Shown piece by piece: positions 1-9,079 of a stretch of 64,000 nt of DNA. This DNA comes from Marinobacter changyiensis (GTDB lineage Bacteria; Pseudomonadota; Gammaproteobacteria; Pseudomonadales; Oleiphilaceae). Position numbers and translations under genes: made by a program. The stretch is taken from positions 868,001 to 932,000 of the forward strand of contig NZ_VZZZ01000001.1 of the NCBI RefSeq assembly GCF_009193265.1. The letters run 5' to 3'. Each line of letters starts with the position of its first letter. Position 1 is the first letter of the stretch. Under the pieces are notes generated by a model, which was not told the DNA's origin, searched no databases, and saw only the letters and a list, made by a program, of their open reading frames with translations.

Positions 1-181
1 GGTGGTAGGTGTCTTCCCCCAGCAGCATCTTGCACCAGTAGCCTTCAATTAACGGCAGGTGGTCTGCCAGGTGCACGCCTGCCACCTCCAGAAACACTGG
101 CTCCATCACCGGATCGTCCAGTAGGCGGCAATAGAAAATTTGCACCATGCGATGGATAGCGGCCGGATTGTCGAGATCCAT
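1..181 (-). CDS. group III truncated haemoglobin, 5' part
   Basis: The reverse strand opens with ATG at 181 behind a good Shine-Dalgarno GGGAGGTG and stays open to the window edge, so only the first ~60 residues are present. The visible peptide has the pattern FYCRLLDDPVMEPVF, then HLADHLPLIEGYWCKMLLG, which is the helix A/B and CD/E region of group III (TrHb3) truncated haemoglobins: a YxR/D-P-VxPVF stretch followed by HL and a Y/F-W pair. These are small cytoplasmic haem proteins implicated in oxygen or nitric-oxide chemistry. The proximal histidine lies in the missing part. Family assignment is from pattern recognition. Confidence 0.72.
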   Translation of the reverse strand, partial: MDLDNPAAIHRMVQIFYCRLLDDPVMEPVFLEVAGVHLADHLPLIEGYWCKMLLGEDTYH

Positions 182-395
182 TGTCACCTCCCCAGGTGAT
201 TGTGAACCTAAGGGCCATTGTGTGCCTCTACGGGGCCGGAGTCACCTACCGCCGAGAGATCAGTTCAATCTGATAGCCACGGTGAAAAGTCGCTACAGCA
301 CCGCCGCGTTTGGTGACTGTTTTCCTCCTCCGGCTTTCGATAGGATAGAAAGTGAGTTTGGACCGTGATCCTGAATGACGTTTGAGGCTTGCCCC

Positions 396-1817
396 ATGAC
401 TATCAGGAAAGTGTTAATCGCCAACCGGGGCGAAATTGCCGTCCGCATTGCCCGGGCCTGCCAGGAGATGGGCATCAAGGCCGTTGCCATCTATTCCGAG
501 GCCGACCGCTACTCTCTGCATGTCAAGAAAGCAGACGAGTCCTATTGCATCAGCAAAGACCCGCTCTTTGGATACCTGAACCCCCATCACATCGTCAATC
601 TGGCAGTGGAAACCGGCTGTGATGCCCTGCATCCGGGCTACGGTTTCCTGTCAGAGAACGCCACCCTGGCGGCGATATGTAAAGAGCGGGGAATCCGGTT
701 TATCGGACCTTCTGCCGAGGTGATCGAGGCGATGGGGGACAAAACCGCGGCCCGCACCACGGCCATCCAGGCCAAAGTGCCGGTCACGCCCGGCACCGAC
801 AGAAACCTGAAGGATCTTGACGATGCGGTCACCCAGGCCGGCAAAGTCGGCTACCCGGTGATGCTCAAAGCCACCTCTGGTGGTGGCGGCCGTGGCATTC
901 GCCGCTGCGATGATGAAAAAAGCCTGCGTCAGAATTACGAACGGGTGATTTCGGAGGCCACCAAGGCTTTTGGCAGTGCCGAAGTCTTCCTGGAGAAGTG
1001 CATCGTCAACCCGCGCCATATCGAGGTGCAGATCCTGGCGGACAGGCACGGCAATGTTATTCACCTGTACGAACGTGACTGCTCGATCCAGCGCCGCAAC
1101 CAGAAACTGATTGAACTGGCGCCTTCGCCCCAGCTCACGGAAGAACAACGGGACTACATCGGCAACCTCGCCGTGCGGGTTGCCAAGGGCTGTGGTTACG
1201 AGAACGCGGGTACGGTGGAGTTTTTGCTAGATGACAAAGACGATTTCTACTTCATGGAAATGAACACCCGGGTTCAGGTGGAACATACCATCACCGAGGA
1301 AATTACCGGGGTGGACATCGTCAAGGAGCAGATTCGCATTGCCGCCGACGAAAAACTGCGGTTCCGTCAGGATCAGGTCAGCTACCGGGGCTTTGCCGCC
1401 CAGTTCCGGATCAACGCGGAAGACCCCAAGAACGGCTTCCTGCCCAGCTTCGGGCGCATCAGCCGTTATTACTCCGCCGGCGGCCCCGGCGTTCGCACCG
1501 ACGCCGCCATGTACACCGGCTATGACATACCGCCCCATTACGATTCCATGTGCGCCAAGCTGATTGTCTGGGCCCTGGATTGGGAGGAGTTGCTCGAACG
1601 CAGCCGGAGAGCCCTGAATGATATGGCGATCTATGGTGTCCAGACCACCATTCCGTATTACCAGCAAATACTCCAGCAGCCGGATTTCCGCGCCGCAAAT
1701 TTCAACACCAGCTTTGTGGAAAGCCACCCGGAACTGCTCGAGTACAGCAGCAAAACCAGACCGGAATCGGTTGCTACTGCCATCGCTGCAGCGATCGCGG
1801 CCCAGGCCGGACTGTAG
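396..1817 (+). CDS. pycA: pyruvate carboxylase subunit A (biotin carboxylase)
   Basis: ATP-grasp biotin carboxylase of 473 residues. It carboxylates the biotin carried by the partner encoded next to it, using ATP and bicarbonate. The N-terminal KVLIANRGEIAVRI motif, LHPGYGFLSEN at ~78-88, the glycine-rich GGGGRGI loop at ~162-168 and the MNTRVQVEH signature at ~287-295 are all intact, and the length equals that of stand-alone biotin carboxylase subunits. ATG at 396 is preferred over an in-frame ATG at 375 because a GAGG box lies 8 bases before it and the protein then begins at the conserved N terminus. It could in principle serve acetyl-CoA carboxylase, but the next gene 20 bases downstream is a carboxyltransferase-biotin protein of the pyruvate carboxylase B type. 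Confidence 0.93.
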   Translation: MTIRKVLIANRGEIAVRIARACQEMGIKAVAIYSEADRYSLHVKKADESYCISKDPLFGYLNPHHIVNLAVETGCDALHPGYGFLSENATLAAICKERGIRFIGPSAEVIEAMGDKTAARTTAIQAKVPVTPGTDRNLKDLDDAVTQAGKVGYPVMLKATSGGGGRGIRRCDDEKSLRQNYERVISEATKAFGSAEVFLEKCIVNPRHIEVQILADRHGNVIHLYERDCSIQRRNQKLIELAPSPQLTEEQRDYIGNLAVRVAKGCGYENAGTVEFLLDDKDDFYFMEMNTRVQVEHTITEEITGVDIVKEQIRIAADEKLRFRQDQVSYRGFAAQFRINAEDPKNGFLPSFGRISRYYSAGGPGVRTDAAMYTGYDIPPHYDSMCAKLIVWALDWEELLERSRRALNDMAIYGVQTTIPYYQQILQQPDFRAANFNTSFVESHPELLEYSSKTRPESVATAIAAAIAAQAGL

Positions 1818-1837
1818 GGACCTTGGGAGACATCATC

Positions 1838-3634
1838 ATGAACAAACGCAAGATCCACATTACTGACGTTATCCTGCGGGATGCACACCAGTCCCTGATT
1901 GCCACCCGTATGCGCACGGAAGACATGCTACCGGCCTGTGAATGGCTCGATGGGGCGGGATACTGGTCACTGGAGTGCTGGGGCGGCGCCACCTTCGATG
2001 CCTGTGTGCGCTTCCTCAAGGAAGACCCCTGGACCCGGCTGCGACAACTGCGAAAAGCCCTGCCCAACACCCGGCTGCAAATGCTGCTGCGGGGCCAGAA
2101 CCTGCTGGGCTACCGGCATTACGCTGATGATGTGGTGGAAGCTTTCTGCCAGAAGGCTTCCGACAACGGCATTGATGTATTCCGCATCTTCGACGCCCTC
2201 AACGATGTCCGCAATCTGGAAACCAGCATCCGGGCCGTCAAGAAAACCGGCAAACACGCCCAGGGCACCCTGTGTTACACCGTCAGTCCGGTACACAATA
2301 CCCGGACTTTCGTGACCCAGGCGCAAGCCATGGTGGATATGGGCATCGACAGCATTGCCATCAAGGACATGGCTGGGCTGCTGGCACCCCAGGCGGCGTT
2401 TGAGTTGGTCAGCGAACTCAAGAAAACCTTCAAACTGCCGGTGTTCCTGCACACCCATTCCACCTCCGGCATGGCCACCATGTGCCACTGGGCTGCCATT
2501 GAAGCGGGAGTAGACCACATCGATACTGCCATCTCTGCCTTTGCCGGCGGCACCAGTCATCCGCCGACGGAGTCCCTGGTGGCGGCGCTGCACGACGCCG
2601 GTTATGAGACCGGGCTGAAGCTCGATGTGCTGGATCAGATCACCCTGCACTTCCGGGCAGTCCGCAAGAAGTACCACCAGTTTGAAAGCGACTACAACGG
2701 TGTCGATACCGCCGTGCTGCTATCCCAGGTACCGGGGGGCATGATGTCCAACCTGGCCAACCAGCTCAAGGAGCAGGGTGCCCTGGAGAAAATCCGCGAG
2801 GTGTTCGCAGAGATTCCCCGAGTCCGCAAGGACCTGGGCTATCCACCGCTGGTAACGCCGACCTCCCAGATTGTCGGCACCCAGGCGGTGATCAACGTGC
2901 TGGCCGGCAAGCGTTATGACACCATCACCAACGAAGTCAAAAAATACCTGCAAGGCTGGTACGGCAAGGCACCGGGTGACATTGACAGCGATCTCCAGCG
3001 CCGTGCGGTAGGCAAGGAAGACCTGATCGAGGAACGCCCCGCCAACCTGATTCCCAACGAGTTCCACAAACTCAAGGATCAGATTGGCGAACTGGCCGAA
3101 AGCGAAGAAGATGTGCTTACCTACACCATGTTCCCGGACCAGGCCAAGGCCTATCTGGAACAACGCAAAGCCGGCACCCTGCAACCGGAACCCCTGGAGC
3201 CGCTGCCAACAGCAAAAGCCGCGGGCAGTATCTCCACCGAGTTCAAGATCACCGTCCACGGCGAGACGTACGACATCCATGTTACCGGGGCCAGCCCCGC
3301 CAGCGACACCGAGCGCCGCTTCTACATGACCGTCGACGGGGTGCCGGAGGAAATCTCGCTGGCATCCCTGGCTGAGTTCCAGAAGGACAACGGCGGCAGC
3401 AAGCGTGGCAAGGCCAGCAAGGAAGGCCATGTGACCACCACTATGCCAGGCAACATTGTGGAGGTGCTGGTCAAGGAAAATGACGAGGTGTCCGCGGGTG
3501 ATCCGGTGCTGATCATCGAGGCCATGAAGATGGAAACCGAGGTCAAAGCCTCCGCCTCAGGTAAGGTTGTCGCTGTGCACATCAAGAAGGGCGATCGGGT
3601 AACCCCGGGCGAGGTGCTGGTGGAGATAGAGTGA
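1838..3634 (+). CDS. pycB: pyruvate carboxylase subunit B / oxaloacetate decarboxylase alpha-like
   Basis: 598-residue fusion of an HMGL-like carboxyltransferase domain (about 1-300; DVILRDAHQSL start, metal ligands in FLHTHSTSG near 203-211), the conserved PYC_OADA helical domain (about 300-470) and a C-terminal biotinyl domain with the EAMKMET biotinylation motif near 560. With the preceding biotin carboxylase it forms the alpha4beta4-type pyruvate carboxylase that makes oxaloacetate for anaplerosis. Sodium-pump oxaloacetate decarboxylase would need beta and gamma membrane subunits, and neither is next door, which favours carboxylase. ATG 1838 is chosen over an in-frame TTG at 1823 because GGGAG sits 8 bases upstream. 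Probably co-transcribed with pycA (20-base gap). Confidence 0.92.
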   Translation: MNKRKIHITDVILRDAHQSLIATRMRTEDMLPACEWLDGAGYWSLECWGGATFDACVRFLKEDPWTRLRQLRKALPNTRLQMLLRGQNLLGYRHYADDVVEAFCQKASDNGIDVFRIFDALNDVRNLETSIRAVKKTGKHAQGTLCYTVSPVHNTRTFVTQAQAMVDMGIDSIAIKDMAGLLAPQAAFELVSELKKTFKLPVFLHTHSTSGMATMCHWAAIEAGVDHIDTAISAFAGGTSHPPTESLVAALHDAGYETGLKLDVLDQITLHFRAVRKKYHQFESDYNGVDTAVLLSQVPGGMMSNLANQLKEQGALEKIREVFAEIPRVRKDLGYPPLVTPTSQIVGTQAVINVLAGKRYDTITNEVKKYLQGWYGKAPGDIDSDLQRRAVGKEDLIEERPANLIPNEFHKLKDQIGELAESEEDVLTYTMFPDQAKAYLEQRKAGTLQPEPLEPLPTAKAAGSISTEFKITVHGETYDIHVTGASPASDTERRFYMTVDGVPEEISLASLAEFQKDNGGSKRGKASKEGHVTTTMPGNIVEVLVKENDEVSAGDPVLIIEAMKMETEVKASASGKVVAVHIKKGDRVTPGEVLVEIE

Positions 3635-3718
3635 CATCGGGCTGAGCCATCAGGGCAATGAGTTCGTACTGTGAGTTCCACCAAATGATCCGCTAAATTC
3701 GATAGAGGAAAATCAACC

Positions 3719-4216
3719 ATGGCAACCATTACCCGTCGCGGTGTTCCGGTTACCACCGCTGGCGACTTGCCCACCCCGGGAAGCAAGGCACCGGAGACAG
3801 TATTCTCCGGCAATGATCTCGGCGATGTCAGGCTGTCTGACCTGGCTGGCAAGCGCGTGATCCTGAATATTTTCCCCAGCATCGACACCCCAACCTGTGC
3901 CAAATCCGTGCGCCGATTCAACGAAGCCGCCAGCAAACTGGATAATACCGTGGTGTTATGTGTGTCCGCTGACCTGCCGTTTGCTCAGGCGAGGTTTTGT
4001 GGCGCCGAAGGGCTGGAGCGTGTGATGACGGTTTCCACATTCCGTAACCCCGAATTCGGCAAAGCTTACGGAGTTGAGATGGTGGACGGCCCGCTGATGG
4101 GTCTGTTGGCCCGCGCCATTGTTATCCTGGACGAGACCGGCACCGTCCTTTACACCGAACAGGTGCCGGAAATTGCCCAGGAGCCGGACTACGACGCCGC
4201 GTTGGCGACGCTGTAA
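3719..4216 (+). CDS. tpx: thiol peroxidase (atypical 2-Cys peroxiredoxin)
   Basis: 165-residue cytoplasmic or periplasmic-facing peroxiredoxin of the Tpx family, which reduces hydrogen peroxide and alkyl hydroperoxides with thioredoxin. The peroxidatic cysteine is C60 in the PSIDTPTC motif and the resolving cysteine is C94 in ARFCG, the spacing expected for Tpx (61/95 in E. coli). No signal peptide is visible. A GAGG box lies ahead of the ATG. It stands alone: the 84-base gap from pycB and the convergent gntR on the other side suggest its own promoter. Confidence 0.96.
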   Translation: MATITRRGVPVTTAGDLPTPGSKAPETVFSGNDLGDVRLSDLAGKRVILNIFPSIDTPTCAKSVRRFNEAASKLDNTVVLCVSADLPFAQARFCGAEGLERVMTVSTFRNPEFGKAYGVEMVDGPLMGLLARAIVILDETGTVLYTEQVPEIAQEPDYDAALATL

Positions 4217-4236
4217 GAGTGGCGGGCGAGGCCGGG

Positions 4237-5232
4237 TCAGAGCGTACCGCCGACCTCGATGCGATAACCAAGGTCGACCACGCGCGCTGTGATACCTCCA
4301 CCGCCGATGCGCGCGAGCAATTCGCTGGCAGCCCGCGACCCCATCGCCTCACGTGGTGTAATGACACTGGCCAGCCGGGGCGCCATTACCTGACCCACAT
4401 CGTGACCGTGGAAACCGGCGATGGCAATCCGCTCGGGTACAGCGATGCCCTGTCTCACGCACTCGAAATAGGCGCCGATCGCGACGTCGTCGTTAGTGCA
4501 GAACAAGCCATCGGTTTCCGGATGGTCCCGCAACATTTCAGCCATCAGCGTGGCGCCGACTGTGTAGGAGGATCTCAGATTGGTCCGCAGGGTATCGGGT
4601 TCCAGGCCATGTTCGATCATGGCTTTGGCATAGCCCTCCTGACGCTGCAGGGTACGGGCATCGAGTCGCACCGCGAGATACCGTATGTTGCGGCGGCCCC
4701 GGGCAATCATTTCGCAAACCATGTCGTAAGCGGCGGCTACGTTGTCAAAACCGATGGCCTGATGAAAGGGAGCGGTTCGGATATCCATAATCTCCACCGT
4801 CGGAATACCAGCCGTTTCCAGCATTCGAAGAGCTTTGGGGGTGTGCTGACTTTCCGACAGGATGACACCGTCCACATTATAGGAGAGCAACGAGGCCAGG
4901 CCCCGCTCTTCCACTTCCGGGCTGTAGCCATAATGCGACAGCATCAGGTGGTAACCTGCAGGCTCCGTGACCGCCTCAATGCCTTTGATGACATCCGCGA
5001 ACACCTGGTTAGTCAGCGAAGGCACCAGAATACCAAGGGCGCGGCTGGTCGCCTTCGAGAGCATATCGGGCCCTCGGTTGGGAATGTATCCCAACGCTTC
5101 AGCCGCCTCCAGAATCCGCATCCGCAAGCTCTCGGATACGGTGTCAGCGCCACGCAAACCGCGACTGACTGTCATTTTGGTGGTACCGACCTGGTCGGCA
5201 ATGTCCTGTAGTGTCGGGCGTCGTTTTTTCAC
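4237..5232 (-). CDS. gntR: LacI-family gluconate repressor GntR
   Basis: LacI/GalR repressor with an N-terminal HTH (TLQDIADQVGTTKMTVSR, residues ~7-24), the hinge helix region near 45-60 and a periplasmic-binding-like effector domain. It resembles E. coli GntR along its length, including IPNRGPDMLSKATSRA, LLSYNVDGVIL and GFHGHDVGQVM. A GTG at 5232 gives 331 residues and a first residue aligned with E. coli GntR; a GTG at 5274 is also possible and neither has a strong Shine-Dalgarno. It is last in the dctPQM-gntK-gntR operon, so it probably autoregulates through the palindrome at 8818-8833. Known family role: repression lifted by gluconate. Confidence 0.9.
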   Translation of the reverse strand: MKKRRPTLQDIADQVGTTKMTVSRGLRGADTVSESLRMRILEAAEALGYIPNRGPDMLSKATSRALGILVPSLTNQVFADVIKGIEAVTEPAGYHLMLSHYGYSPEVEERGLASLLSYNVDGVILSESQHTPKALRMLETAGIPTVEIMDIRTAPFHQAIGFDNVAAAYDMVCEMIARGRRNIRYLAVRLDARTLQRQEGYAKAMIEHGLEPDTLRTNLRSSYTVGATLMAEMLRDHPETDGLFCTNDDVAIGAYFECVRQGIAVPERIAIAGFHGHDVGQVMAPRLASVITPREAMGSRAASELLARIGGGGITARVVDLGYRIEVGGTL

Positions 5233-5289
5233 AGCATTCTTGTGTTTTGGATCAGGGAAAAAGGCTTCCAGCACAACCGGTGCCCGGCA

Positions 5290-5793
5290 TCATTCGTCAT
5301 TACGTGACCCAAGCGCCGCCAGACAACACTGCAGGACCTGCGTCGGTGATTGCCGGATATCGACAATGGCCGCCTCCTCCGGATTCGGCTCTTCGAGCTG
5401 TTCATACTGGCTTTGCAGCATCTGCTTGCCGGTGAAGTAGTGATCCCTACGCTCGGCATGACGCAACCAGATGGTGTCAATATCACCTTTCAGGTAAATC
5501 ACCGACAGCGCCGGATCGGCCTGCCTGAGCTGGTCCCGGTAGCTGCGTTTCAGCGCGGAACAGGCCAGTACCAGCCCTTGATCGCGGCCGATGTAACCTG
5601 CCAGATCCCGCAGCCAGTCACGCCGATCGTCATCGCTCAGGGGCACACCGTCTGCCATCTTGCGGATATTGGCGGCACTGTGAACATCATCAGCGTCCAG
5701 AAACTGCAAACCGAGGGTCTCGCCAAGCTGCTGACCGATCAGTGATTTTCCACTTCCGGAAACTCCCATCACCAGAATTTTTTGAGGACTCAT
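5290..5793 (-). CDS. gntK: gluconokinase
   Basis: 167-residue P-loop kinase that phosphorylates D-gluconate to 6-phosphogluconate. Walker A GVSGSGKS at 10-17, the DADDVHS motif near 34-40, the LACSALKRSYRD segment and the GDIDTIWLRHAERRDHYF stretch are typical of GntK. The ATG at 5793 follows GGTGGGAG by 4 bases; a longer reading upstream would intrude into dctM and adds a nonconserved leader. It lies directly after the TRAP permease genes with only a base between, so translation may be coupled. Confidence 0.94.
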   Translation of the reverse strand: MSPQKILVMGVSGSGKSLIGQQLGETLGLQFLDADDVHSAANIRKMADGVPLSDDDRRDWLRDLAGYIGRDQGLVLACSALKRSYRDQLRQADPALSVIYLKGDIDTIWLRHAERRDHYFTGKQMLQSQYEQLEEPNPEEAAIVDIRQSPTQVLQCCLAALGSRNDE

Positions 5794-5794
5794 G

Positions 5795-7114
5795 TTACTC
5801 CCACCATAAAGCCAGTTGAGGGAAGGCAATCAACAACCCAAGAGCAATCAACTGCATACCGATAAACGGCAGCAATGCTCGGAAAATCTCTCCCAGTGAA
5901 ATGTCCTTGGGGGCGACGGATTTGAGGTAAAAAGCCGCTGGCCCGAACGGCGGTGACAGGAACGAGACCTGCATGTTCATGCAGAAGACCACCCCGAACC
6001 AGATCGGGCTGTAGCCCAGTTCCGTGATGATTGGCACAAAGATTGGCATGGTCAGCAGCGCCACCCCGACCCAGTCCAGAAACATGCCGAGAATCAGCAG
6101 GATCAGCATCATGAAGAGAATGGTACCTATGCCACTGCCACCGCTGACGGCAAACACCATTTCACGCACAAACTCGATACCGCCCATCAGGTTGTATACG
6201 CCGACCAGGGCCGTGGCACCAATGCCTATCCAAATGATCATACCGCAAATGCGCAGGGTGCTGATGGTGGCCTTGCGTATCATACTGTAGCAAAGTTCAC
6301 CCCGTATCCAGGTGCTGATGGCAATGCCGAGCACACCCAGAGCAGAAGCCTCCGTGACAGACGCCACGCCACCGTAAATACTACCCAGCACCACCACCAC
6401 CGAGAGAAGGGGAAACAACAGGGCCTTGAAGAAGTTGGGCCCTGGCGACTCAGTGTCGTCGGTGTCGGACGGCAGGGGTGCGAGGGACGGGTTCAGCCAT
6501 ACCCGCACCAGAACATACCCCATGTACAGGAGCGCGAGGATCAGCGCGGGCAGGAAGGCGCCCTTGAACAGGTCCCCGATCGAGACGTTTGCGGTCAGGC
6601 CATAGATGATCAGGACAATACTCGGAGGCAGCATGGTGCCGAGAGCGCCACCGGCACAGGTAGTGCCAATCGCCAGCTTGCGGTCATACCCCAGACGCAA
6701 CATCTGCGGCAGTGCCAGAATACCGAGCAGGACCGTTTCACCACCAATCACCCCGGACATGGAGGCAAGAATCACCGCCACGACGAGGGTCTGGATTGCC
6801 ACCCCGCCCCGCAGTTTACGGCCGAGCCGGCTCATGGCATCAAACAGATCCCGGGCAATACCAGAATGGTCCAGCAGGGCCGCCATCAGCACGAACATTG
6901 GTACCGCAAGAAACACATAGCTGCCGATAAAACTGTACAGCCGGCTGCTCACAATCGGCAACGCCTCCGGGCCGAACCAACCCAGGGCAAACACCAACGC
7001 GACCAGACCGGTGGCAAAGGCAAGCTGCATGCCTGTCAGCAGCAACACAATCAACATCAGGAGCATCAGCAGGCTGCCATAGCCAATGCCCATTGAGGCC
7101 AACTCAAACATCAC
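5795..7114 (-). CDS. dctM: TRAP transporter large permease (DctM type)
   Basis: 439-residue integral membrane protein with about a dozen hydrophobic segments, the ion-coupled translocation subunit of a tripartite ATP-independent periplasmic transporter. Landmarks include the LPIVSSRLYSFIGSY start of the conserved core, IGGETVLLG, GGALGTMLPPSIVLIIYG and the C-terminal LSPPFGPAAFYLKSVAP motif of the family. It overlaps dctQ by 4 bases, and gntK follows at once. Context with gluconokinase and GntR implies gluconate or a related aldonate as substrate; this is inference from operon structure. Confidence 0.92.
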   Translation of the reverse strand: MMFELASMGIGYGSLLMLLMLIVLLLTGMQLAFATGLVALVFALGWFGPEALPIVSSRLYSFIGSYVFLAVPMFVLMAALLDHSGIARDLFDAMSRLGRKLRGGVAIQTLVVAVILASMSGVIGGETVLLGILALPQMLRLGYDRKLAIGTTCAGGALGTMLPPSIVLIIYGLTANVSIGDLFKGAFLPALILALLYMGYVLVRVWLNPSLAPLPSDTDDTESPGPNFFKALLFPLLSVVVVLGSIYGGVASVTEASALGVLGIAISTWIRGELCYSMIRKATISTLRICGMIIWIGIGATALVGVYNLMGGIEFVREMVFAVSGGSGIGTILFMMLILLILGMFLDWVGVALLTMPIFVPIITELGYSPIWFGVVFCMNMQVSFLSPPFGPAAFYLKSVAPKDISLGEIFRALLPFIGMQLIALGLLIAFPQLALWWE

Positions 7115-7695
7115 AGTCTCCCCAGCTGTCGCAGATCACGAATCAGGTGCAGGGTGAACTGCAACGTCAACGTTATAATGGCCACCAGAATCAGTGCCTT
7201 GAGATAGGCTGGAAAGGGCGGGTTCCAGGCTGAGCCTGAGGTCTCCAGCCGGATGTCTCCCCAGGGTGCGAAGACCGCATTCTTCGCCATGAACCAGGAC
7301 GCGTAAATCATCATGAGGCAGAACGCCAGGCCCAGCAGGTGATGCAGCACCCGCAACATGCATTGGATGCGAGCAGAAACAGCGTCATACACCAGCACAA
7401 CCCGCACGTGCCGATCGGTGGCAAAAGCATAGAGGCCACCGAACACGAACAGCGAAGCCCCCAGGAATGTCACCGTTTCATGTACCCACAACGTGGGCGA
7501 ATCGAACAGGTAACGGCGAGCGATCTCATAGGCGGACACCACCACAATCAGCGCGAAAATAAGGCTGAGTTTCTTGCCCAGCCAGACAACTCCGCGATCC
7601 AGCGGGCTGGAGCCGATATCCTCATCAGAGACTGGCAGTTCCGGCAAAGGCCCGGACTGGGGGCCGGATACGGTTTGATCATGAAAATCAGACAT
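7111..7695 (-). CDS. dctQ: TRAP transporter small permease (DctQ type)
   Basis: About 194-residue four-helix membrane subunit that couples the periplasmic binding protein to the large permease. It has an N-terminal acidic cytoplasmic segment (SGPLPELPVSDEDIGSS), then hydrophobic helices and the family-typical ARRYLFDSPTLWVHE motif between helices 1 and 2. ATG 7695 (MSDFHD) is preferred over a start at 7725 because a GGAG box lies 8 bases upstream. It ends 4 bases inside dctM. The gap to dctP (77 bases) contains no clear terminator. Confidence 0.9.
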   Translation of the reverse strand: MSDFHDQTVSGPQSGPLPELPVSDEDIGSSPLDRGVVWLGKKLSLIFALIVVVSAYEIARRYLFDSPTLWVHETVTFLGASLFVFGGLYAFATDRHVRVVLVYDAVSARIQCMLRVLHHLLGLAFCLMMIYASWFMAKNAVFAPWGDIRLETSGSAWNPPFPAYLKALILVAIITLTLQFTLHLIRDLRQLGRL

Positions 7696-7772
7696 GCAGC
7701 AAACTCCAGCCCTGCTGCCACACATACGTCATGGCGACAGGGCCTTCGAAAGGTTCGGAAAGACGGAGGGGG

Positions 7773-8786
7773 TTAGAGTAGCCCCTGAGACTCCAGAAAT
7801 TTGGACACAGACTCATAGACCTTCTGGGCATTCGGGGATTGTTCGGCGTAGATTTTCCATTGCTCGCGGGCAATGGCACGGAACTTTTTACGCTCCTCGG
7901 CGGACCAGTCATGAAGTGTAATCGACGGATCTTGCCGGGCTTCGTTCACCGCTTCCACGTCGGCCAGGGCCAGTTGCGTGCTGATGTCATTGGCGAAGTC
8001 CCTGACTGACGTGGTGAAGATTTGCTGGAGGTCCTCAGGCAACTTGTTCCATTCATCCAGATCCATCACTACTTCCAGCAGCGGCAGGGAGTGGAAGCCC
8101 GGATAAACCGGATGCTGGGCAATTTCGTGCAGGCCGGCAGAGTGGTTGGTGGAAAAGACGGTGTAATCGGCCGCATCAATAACACCTTTGCTCAGACCGG
8201 TGTAGACCTCCGAGCCCGGCAGATTCACCGGTGAGGCACCCGCGGCAGCAAACACCGACTGCACCAGACCTTCCGGAGCCCGTAATTTGAGACCCTTCAG
8301 ATCCGCCACACTATCCAGGGGCACTTTCGACACAAAGGACTCCAGGCCGGTCGCTCCACCGCCAACAAACTTGACACCGTAGGGCTCATAAAGCTCATTC
8401 ATCAGCTCATACCCGCCACCGTAGTAGATGTAGGTGATCAACTGATCCGGGCTGGACCAGGCACCGACGGTATTACCAATCAACCCGAACGCGGGGTCTT
8501 TACCGGAAAAATACCCGGTCACCGAGATATGGCCATCCAGGATACCCATATCGATGGCGCCCAGGGTTTCGGTGTGGCTTACCACACTGCCCACCGGCAG
8601 GATGTCGATCTCTACCCGGCCCCCGGTCATCTTTTCAACGCGGTCGGCCCAGGCCTGTTTGATCTGGAAATTCTTGACCCCGGACGGATCCGAAGACTGG
8701 AACTTGAAACTGTAGTCGGCAGCGAGGGTATTAATAGCAAAAGTGGCGGCGAACAGGCCTGCCACCAGGCTGAGAAAAGGCTTCAT
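7773..8786 (-). CDS. dctP: TRAP transporter substrate-binding protein (DctP type)
   Basis: 337-residue periplasmic receptor. A signal peptide (MKPFLSLVAGLFAATFAINTLA) precedes the mature protein. The DctP fold is supported by LRAPEGLVQSVFAAAGASPVNLPGSEVYTGL, which carries the conserved arginine used by most DctP proteins to hold the substrate carboxylate, and by GVIDAADYT. A strong AGGAG precedes the ATG. It is the first gene of the dctPQM-gntK-gntR operon, next to the GntR-type operator. The substrate is inferred to be gluconate or another sugar acid. Confidence 0.92.
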   Translation of the reverse strand: MKPFLSLVAGLFAATFAINTLAADYSFKFQSSDPSGVKNFQIKQAWADRVEKMTGGRVEIDILPVGSVVSHTETLGAIDMGILDGHISVTGYFSGKDPAFGLIGNTVGAWSSPDQLITYIYYGGGYELMNELYEPYGVKFVGGGATGLESFVSKVPLDSVADLKGLKLRAPEGLVQSVFAAAGASPVNLPGSEVYTGLSKGVIDAADYTVFSTNHSAGLHEIAQHPVYPGFHSLPLLEVVMDLDEWNKLPEDLQQIFTTSVRDFANDISTQLALADVEAVNEARQDPSITLHDWSAEERKKFRAIAREQWKIYAEQSPNAQKVYESVSKFLESQGLL

Positions 8787-8817
8787 AAGAGCTCCTGAAT
8801 TCTTGTATCGACGGTTG

Positions 8818-8833
8818 ATGTTACCGGTAACAT
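8818..8833. promoter_or_regulatory. GntR operator palindrome
   Basis: Perfect 16-bp palindrome ATGTTACCGGTAACAT, 32 bases upstream of the dctP start codon. It has the form expected for LacI-family repressors (central CG) and matches my memory of the E. coli GntR operator (ATGTTACC-N-GTAACAT type). It lies just downstream of the -10 hexamer of the promoter below, where a bound repressor would block initiation. Confidence 0.8.
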
Positions 8834-8838
8834 GAGCG

Positions 8839-8868
8839 AGTGTAGAGGTCGCACTCGGACCTTGGCAA
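8839..8868 (-). promoter_or_regulatory. sigma70 promoter of the dctPQM-gntKR operon
   Basis: On the reverse strand TTGCCA (8868-8863) is followed after 18 bases by TACACT (8844-8839). The GntR-type palindrome starts 6 bases downstream. Prediction from hexamer match and operator placement. Confidence 0.5.
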
Positions 8869-8935
8869 GATTATTTTGTTACTGTGAACGTGAACGTAAG
8901 GTCATGGGGAAAAGTAACTTGGCCGATTTACCCAC

Positions 8936-8965
8936 TTGACAGTATCCTGTCTCGCTGTCTTTACT
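8936..8965 (+). promoter_or_regulatory. sigma70 promoter of the liv-like operon
   Basis: TTGACA at 8936-8941 and TTTACT at 8960-8965 with an 18-base spacer, about 115 bases before the livG start. The -35 is a full consensus match. The leader between promoter and gene has no gene or clear riboswitch. Confidence 0.5.
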
Positions 8966-9079
8966 GTGGGGGTGCAAAACGACGATCAACTTTTTGTCTG
9001 AGCACGGATTTTTCAATAATAATAATCAGTTGGGTTCCCGGGTCTCGGGTTCCTGCTCCAACAGGGTGGTGCGTGTTCT

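Noticed and set aside
1823..1837. TTG start for pycB
   Set aside because: The GGGAG ribosome site lies inside this extension and points to ATG 1838.
1823..3634. Sodium-pumping oxaloacetate decarboxylase alpha subunit
   Set aside because: The beta and gamma membrane subunits are not adjacent, while a biotin carboxylase is, so pyruvate carboxylase B is the better reading.
4219..5211. Long forward open frame of 330 codons opposite gntR
   Set aside because: It is the antisense shadow of gntR, which has full-length LacI-family similarity.
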